Positions 8,211 through 11,263 of a stretch of 11,263 nt of DNA are shown in pieces. This DNA is from an uncultured cyanobacterium (lineage in GTDB: Bacteria > Cyanobacteriota > Cyanobacteriia > CACIAM-69d). The notes beneath the pieces are model-generated. The model worked only from the letters and a program-made list of their open reading frames with translations, had not been told where the DNA came from and ran no database searches. The position numbers were made by a program, and so were the translations under genes. Where the stretch lies: contig CALCTI010000301.1 of NCBI GenBank assembly GCA_937894105.1, positions 1 through 11,263 on the forward strand. The letters run 5' to 3'. Positions within the stretch are counted from its first letter, which is position 1. Every line of letters starts with the position of its first letter.

Positions 8211-9437
8211 TTGGCGGGATGTATATTAGTGAATCAAGCCAGTAAGCTGGTGGATCCCTACAGTTGGATTGAGCGATCACTAACCACAATTCATAAAGCC
8301 AACTGGTATCGATCGCCCCAAGCCTTAGAGGGTTTACCGGGACCGGTAATGCTGTTGGATGGGGAAGCGGTGCTGAATTTTGCCAGTAATGATTATTTAG
8401 GATTAGCGGGCGATCGCGAGCTAATTGAAATGACCCTGGCGGCGGTGGAACAATGGGGCACGGGGAGCACGGGCTCGCGATTAATTACTGGACATCGAGA
8501 CATTCATCGGGCTTTAGAACGGGAAATCGCAGCTTTAAAAAATACGGAGGGTGCGATTGTTTATAGCTCAGGTTATGGGGCCAATATTGGCGTTTTAAGT
8601 GCCATTGTTGGACCGAAGGATTTGTTAGTGGGTGATGCCTATAATCACTCCAGCTTAATTAGCGGCTGCAAGATAAGTGGGGCAAGTTTCCAACCCTATG
8701 ACCATGGAAATATGGTTGCGCTGCGAGATATTTTGACTGCCCAGCGATCGCACTTTCGACGGTGTGCCATTGTTACTGACAGCGTATTTAGCATGGACGG
8801 AGATTTGTGTCCCTTAGGTGAAATTTTGGCGATCGCGGAAGAATTTGAAGCCATGGTGGTGATCGACGAAGCCCACGCCACCGGAGTTTTGGGGGCGACA
8901 GGAGCGGGGGTAGTGGAGTTTCTAGGATTTACCGGACAGCCGTTGATTCAAGTGGGCACCCTCAGTAAAGCCCTTGCCAGTTTGGGGGGATATGTGGCGG
9001 GATCGGCGGCGCTGGTGGATTTTTTGCGCAATCGGTCTGCCAGTTGGATTTATTCGACGGCGTTGTCCCCGGCCGATACGGCGGCGGCGCTGGCAGCAAT
9101 TGATCGCGTCAAAGCAGAACCAGAGCGGCGCGATCGCCTATCGAGTATTGCTAACTATTTACGAGAGGGGCTATGGCGGGTGGTGGGCCCTTGGGGCGAT
9201 CGCGGCTTTCGGTTGCTCCCCAGCGACACGCCAATTATCTGTTTGCAGGTGCCCGATACAGCCACAGTGTTGACCTTGGGAGAGCAGCTACGAGCGGGCG
9301 GAATTTTTGCTGGAGCCATTCGTCCCCCCACCGTGCCCACCAGTCGCCTAAGGTTTACCGTTCGTGCCGACCACAGCAGAGCCCATTGTGATGCTGTATT
9401 GGAAGTGCTGGAAAAAGCCTTGAAGACGTTGGGCTAG
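8211..9437 (+). CDS. bioF: 8-amino-7-oxononanoate synthase (BioF)
   Basis: PLP enzyme of the alpha-oxoamine synthase family. BioF condenses pimeloyl-ACP (or -CoA) with L-alanine to 8-amino-7-oxononanoate, the first ring-building step of biotin synthesis. It is 408 residues from TTG 8211, close to the family length. It contains NFASNDYLGLAGDREL, GTGSTGSRLITGHRDIHRALE, YSSGYGANIGVLS, the PLP-contacting DEAHATGVLG (D219, H222) and the Schiff-base lysine K253 in TLSKALASLGGY. The C-terminal domain carries the usual RLRFTVRADH. A GTG at 8229, with GGCGGGA upstream, is an alternative start and would give the more typical N-terminus, so the first six residues are doubtful. It follows the cyclase by 21 bp on the same strand. 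No other bio gene is present. Glycine C-acetyltransferase (Kbl) and serine palmitoyltransferase are relatives that the sequence alone does not strictly exclude. Confidence 0.88.
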   Translation: MAGCILVNQASKLVDPYSWIERSLTTIHKANWYRSPQALEGLPGPVMLLDGEAVLNFASNDYLGLAGDRELIEMTLAAVEQWGTGSTGSRLITGHRDIHRALEREIAALKNTEGAIVYSSGYGANIGVLSAIVGPKDLLVGDAYNHSSLISGCKISGASFQPYDHGNMVALRDILTAQRSHFRRCAIVTDSVFSMDGDLCPLGEILAIAEEFEAMVVIDEAHATGVLGATGAGVVEFLGFTGQPLIQVGTLSKALASLGGYVAGSAALVDFLRNRSASWIYSTALSPADTAAALAAIDRVKAEPERRDRLSSIANYLREGLWRVVGPWGDRGFRLLPSDTPIICLQVPDTATVLTLGEQLRAGGIFAGAIRPPTVPTSRLRFTVRADHSRAHCDAVLEVLEKALKTLG

Positions 9438-9536
9438 CCACGAGTATTTTTCCTAAATATTTATATATTTCCCATCACATAATCAAAACCAATTCAGCTC
9501 ATTATCCATAATTCGCCAAACAATATATCCCTGCAC

Positions 9537-9647
9537 CTAGCAACGGCAATAAATATCCAACTTGCCTTCGGGATCGAAGGATATCGTACTGGCTGTCATT
9601 TCAACGGCGTTGCTGAATTTGAGGAGGTAGGGTGTGTTGCTTTTCAC
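9537..9647 (-). CDS. Possible small ORF, 36 residues, unknown
   Basis: A short minus-strand frame from GTG 9645-9647 to TAG 9537-9539. Its C-terminal part (EMTASTISFDPEGKLDIYC) looks like real protein rather than random translation, with a hydrophilic, Asp/Gly-containing turn and a terminal CRC. The frame is open upstream as well, to a TAG just before the hairpin at 9683-9696 (reading LTATEVDLLRCA), so it may be the tail of a longer broken gene. No Shine-Dalgarno is evident and I do not recognise the family. It overlaps one arm of the inverted repeat. Confidence 0.25.
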   Translation of the reverse strand: MKSNTPYLLKFSNAVEMTASTISFDPEGKLDIYCRC

Positions 9648-9704
9648 AGCGCACCTTAGAAGATCAACCTCAGTGGCGGTGAGTTGCTAGGGCAACACAC
9701 CCTA
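9628..9704. repeat. Inverted repeat with 13-bp perfect arms
   Basis: TAGGGTGTGTTGC at 9628-9640 is exactly complementary to GCAACACACCCTA at 9692-9704, around a 51-base core. The inner half has its own small hairpin, GTTGC-TAGG-GCAAC (9683-9696), which would compete with the outer pairing. Perfect outer arms around a short non-coding core resemble a small non-autonomous palindromic repeat. A bidirectional structure between convergent genes is also possible. Confidence 0.8.
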
Positions 9705-9765
9705 TCGGTGTAATGCTGTTTCCTCTCCTAAACCTGCAATGCCAAATAATCTATAGATCAACCTC
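9661..9765. repeat. 11-bp direct repeat pair, AGATCAACCTC
   Basis: AGATCAACCTC occurs at 9661-9671 and again at 9755-9765, starts 94 bases apart, on the same strand. The first copy is inside the inverted-repeat core. They could mark a partial local duplication; I see no further similarity around the copies. Confidence 0.6.
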
Positions 9766-9774
9766 CGACCATCC

Positions 9775-10497
9775 TTAAAGCCCTAAAGAAGAAAGGGCGT
9801 TTTGGGCTTCGTAGTGTAAGCCGCCAGCGGTGCGGAACATCTCTTGACCGGCGTGCAGCCGTGTTTCGTCGTAGTTCATGGGGAAATAAGCCAGTTCATC
9901 GAGTCCGTCGCCGATACGCTCGAGGCAGTAATACAGATGGGCGGCGACTCCCGCTACGATGCTGGGGTTGGGCATGGAGGCGAGGGAATGGCGGGCTTGG
10001 CTGAGGCGATCGCCACACTTATCCAAATACGCGCAAAATTTATCCATCAGCTCATCGTCAAACGGGTCCGCCGAGAGGTCAATCAATTCCCCTTCCAGTG
10101 AATCGGTGAGCGTATCGATTAGGCGATTAATGGGTCTGTAAACCAGCTTGATCCACTGGTCCAGGTCGGCGTCCGTGGATTGGCCGGGTTTTCGCTGTTG
10201 ATATTGTCGAGTCGCGGTTTGGGTGCGGCGATCGCGATCCTGCTGAGCCTGGGCGGGCGTGTTTGGATATTACTGTGAAAACGGGTGGCGGAGATAGGCA
10301 GCATACTGACGGCGACGTTGCGCATCCCCCAGCACCTCGTAGGCGGCGTTGATACGGGCATTTTGATCGTGTTTGCTGTTGGGACCGTTGATGTACGGGT
10401 GGTGGCGCTTCACCAGGTTGCGATAAGCGCTTTTAATTTCGGCGGCGGTGGCGTCACCGGTGATCTGCAATACGGCGTAAAAACAGGTGTCACTCAT
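9775..10497 (-). pseudogene. J-domain protein gene interrupted by one in-frame stop
   Basis: A co-chaperone-type gene. Reading from ATG 10495-10497, residues 1-70 form a J domain: FYAVLQITGDATAAEIKSAY (helix II region), RNLVKRHHPY and INAAYEVLGDAQRRRQYAAY. The invariant HPD needed to stimulate DnaK reads HPY; codon 35 is TAC at 10393-10395. At codon 76, TAA 10270-10272 stops translation, but the same frame continues without a shift through a Gln/Arg-rich linker (AQAQQDRDRRTQT), DLDQWIKLVYRPINRL and a C-terminal helical domain (DPFDDELMDKFCAYLDKCGD, SIVAGVAAHLYYCLE, GDGLDEL) to the natural stop at 9775. Intact it would be about 240 residues, resembling cyanobacterial J-domain proteins as I recall them. 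No ATG or GTG follows the stop in frame before a TTG at 10084-10086, so the C-terminal part has no good start. It is 98 bp downstream of glpD on the same strand. Confidence 0.75.
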
Positions 10498-10595
10498 GGA
10501 GTTGCGCGGGGATGCTCATGGTGAGTATCAGTTAGGGCAGGGCCAAACTCAAGGCAAAATTTCAGTCAACGCCAGCCTGGGCCAACACAGAAATT

Positions 10596-11263
10596 TTAAA
10601 CGTTGTTGGCGAAATAATTGACCGCATCTTTGTGGTGCTGCTCTCGCTGGCTTGCCGTCCACTCCAGCTCGTTCCCCAGCAGTTCCACCACCCGAGGAAT
10701 TGCTCTCGTTGCCGCCGCCGAGTCCAAAAATCCCAGCCGGGTGCGCCGCGCCAAAATATCCACCGCCGTGCAGGCTCCCTCGTGGCGAGCGCCGTAAATT
10801 ACCTCCGCTTCCAGGTAAGGATGCTCAGCGGCAAGGGGAGATTCGTAGCCGTCTTGGGCGATCGCCATAACGTCGGGGGTGCGATCGCCGTAAGCCCGCT
10901 GCAAATGGTCCGCCGTCGTTTCCGAAATTCCGTAATTGTGAACCCACTTTGCCGCCCCGTCGGGCTCGTAATTTTTACCGCCCACCAGCTTAATGGTCTC
11001 CGTTTGGGCCCCGGCGTGGGTGGGTTTCAGGTTGCCCAGGGCGATCGCCTGGTTCACCGCATCCAAGGACATTTTGCGATAGGTGGTCCACTTGCCGCCC
11101 GCAATGGTCAGCAACCCCGACTCGCTAACATTGACCACATGATCCCGCGATAGTTTCGCCGTATCGCTTGCCTTAGAATCAAACACCAGTGGGCGCAAAC
11201 CGGACCAGGTGGACTGTACATCCTGGCGCGTTACCGGCAGCGCAAAATACTCCCGCACATGGC
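10596..11263 (-). CDS. glpD: Glycerol-3-phosphate dehydrogenase, C-terminal part (5' end outside window)
   Basis: FAD-dependent oxidation of sn-glycerol 3-phosphate to dihydroxyacetone phosphate, with electrons passed to quinone at the membrane. The 222 residues visible are the end of the FAD/DAO domain and the C-terminal DAO_C domain. YFALPVTRQDVQSTWSGLRP and LSRDHVV, GLLTIAGGKWTTYRKM are characteristic of GlpD, as is the later AEVIYGARHEGACTAVDILARRTRL. The frame is open to the window edge (codon for His before the GTG at 11256-11258), so that GTG is internal and the true start lies beyond 11263. The family is usually over 500 residues, so more than half is missing here. The nearby interrupted J-domain gene lies downstream in the same direction. 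A 173-residue antisense frame over it is a shadow. Confidence 0.93.
   Translation of the reverse strand, partial: HVREYFALPVTRQDVQSTWSGLRPLVFDSKASDTAKLSRDHVVNVSESGLLTIAGGKWTTYRKMSLDAVNQAIALGNLKPTHAGAQTETIKLVGGKNYEPDGAAKWVHNYGISETTADHLQRAYGDRTPDVMAIAQDGYESPLAAEHPYLEAEVIYGARHEGACTAVDILARRTRLGFLDSAAATRAIPRVVELLGNELEWTASQREQHHKDAVNYFANNV

Larger units (their letters stand above)
9438..9774. other. Convergent intergenic region with repeats and hairpins
   Basis: 337 bp between the 3' ends of bioF and the J-domain gene. The first 70 bases are very AT-rich (AAATATTTATATATTT near 9454-9469). A perfect hairpin, CCTTCG-GGAT-CGAAGG, is at 9565-9580; it lacks a T-run, so it is not a convincing terminator. 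The 9628-9704 inverted repeat and two copies of AGATCAACCTC are described separately. No tRNA or other RNA gene was recognised. A possible 36-residue minus-strand frame is the only coding candidate. Confidence 0.6.

Noticed and set aside
9565..9580. CCTTCG-GGAT-CGAAGG hairpin as a terminator
   Set aside because: No T-run follows on either strand, so an intrinsic terminator is not supported.
10632..11153. 173-residue plus-strand open frame
   Set aside because: It lies entirely antisense to the well-supported glpD coding sequence, and its translation is low-complexity in Arg/Pro with no motif.
1..11263. CRISPR array, tRNA, rRNA, riboswitch or restriction/defence genes
   Set aside because: No spaced direct repeats, no cloverleaf-like sequence and no recognised defence motifs seen by eye.

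Overview
This window looks like cyanobacterial chromosome. The octamer GCGATCGC (the HIP1 palindrome typical of many cyanobacteria) occurs about 19 times by eye, and the proteins (DnaE, a PAS-containing class III cyclase, BioF, a J-domain protein, GlpD) read like cyanobacterial family members. I cannot name a genus.

Layout. (1) Positions 1-1254 are a graveyard of insertion sequences, all on the minus strand and all broken. It holds the C-terminal end of an IS4-type transposase (37-355), the C-terminal half of an IS5-type (DDE) transposase (442-about 966), and the N-terminal helix-turn-helix part of an IS630-type transposase (about 964-1254). The last two are joined head-to-tail in one reading frame. 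HIP1 sites are absent from this part. (2) 1393-2034 (minus) is an intact small SAM-dependent methyltransferase of unknown substrate. (3) 2333-5905 (plus) is dnaE, the replicative polymerase alpha subunit, in one continuous piece with no intein at the site where many cyanobacteria carry the split DnaE intein. (4) 6048-8189 (plus) is a signalling enzyme: degenerate receiver-like domain, two PAS domains, short coiled coil, class III adenylate cyclase. Twenty-one bases after it, 8211-9437 (plus) is bioF, so the two may share a transcript. (5) 9438-9774 separates convergent genes. It holds a long inverted repeat, small hairpins and a possible 36-residue reading frame. (6) 9775-10497 (minus) is a J-domain gene cut by one in-frame TAA, with the HPD tripeptide changed to HPY. 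(7) 10596 to the window end (minus) is the C-terminal part of glpD, incomplete at its 5' end.

The genes do not form one pathway. They are housekeeping genes (replication, biotin synthesis, glycerol-3-phosphate oxidation) beside a cAMP sensor enzyme and decaying mobile DNA. I see no defence island, CRISPR array, biosynthetic cluster or clearly new system. The most unusual items are the doubly damaged J-domain gene, the fused transposase remnants, the unsplit DnaE and the pseudo-receiver on the cyclase.
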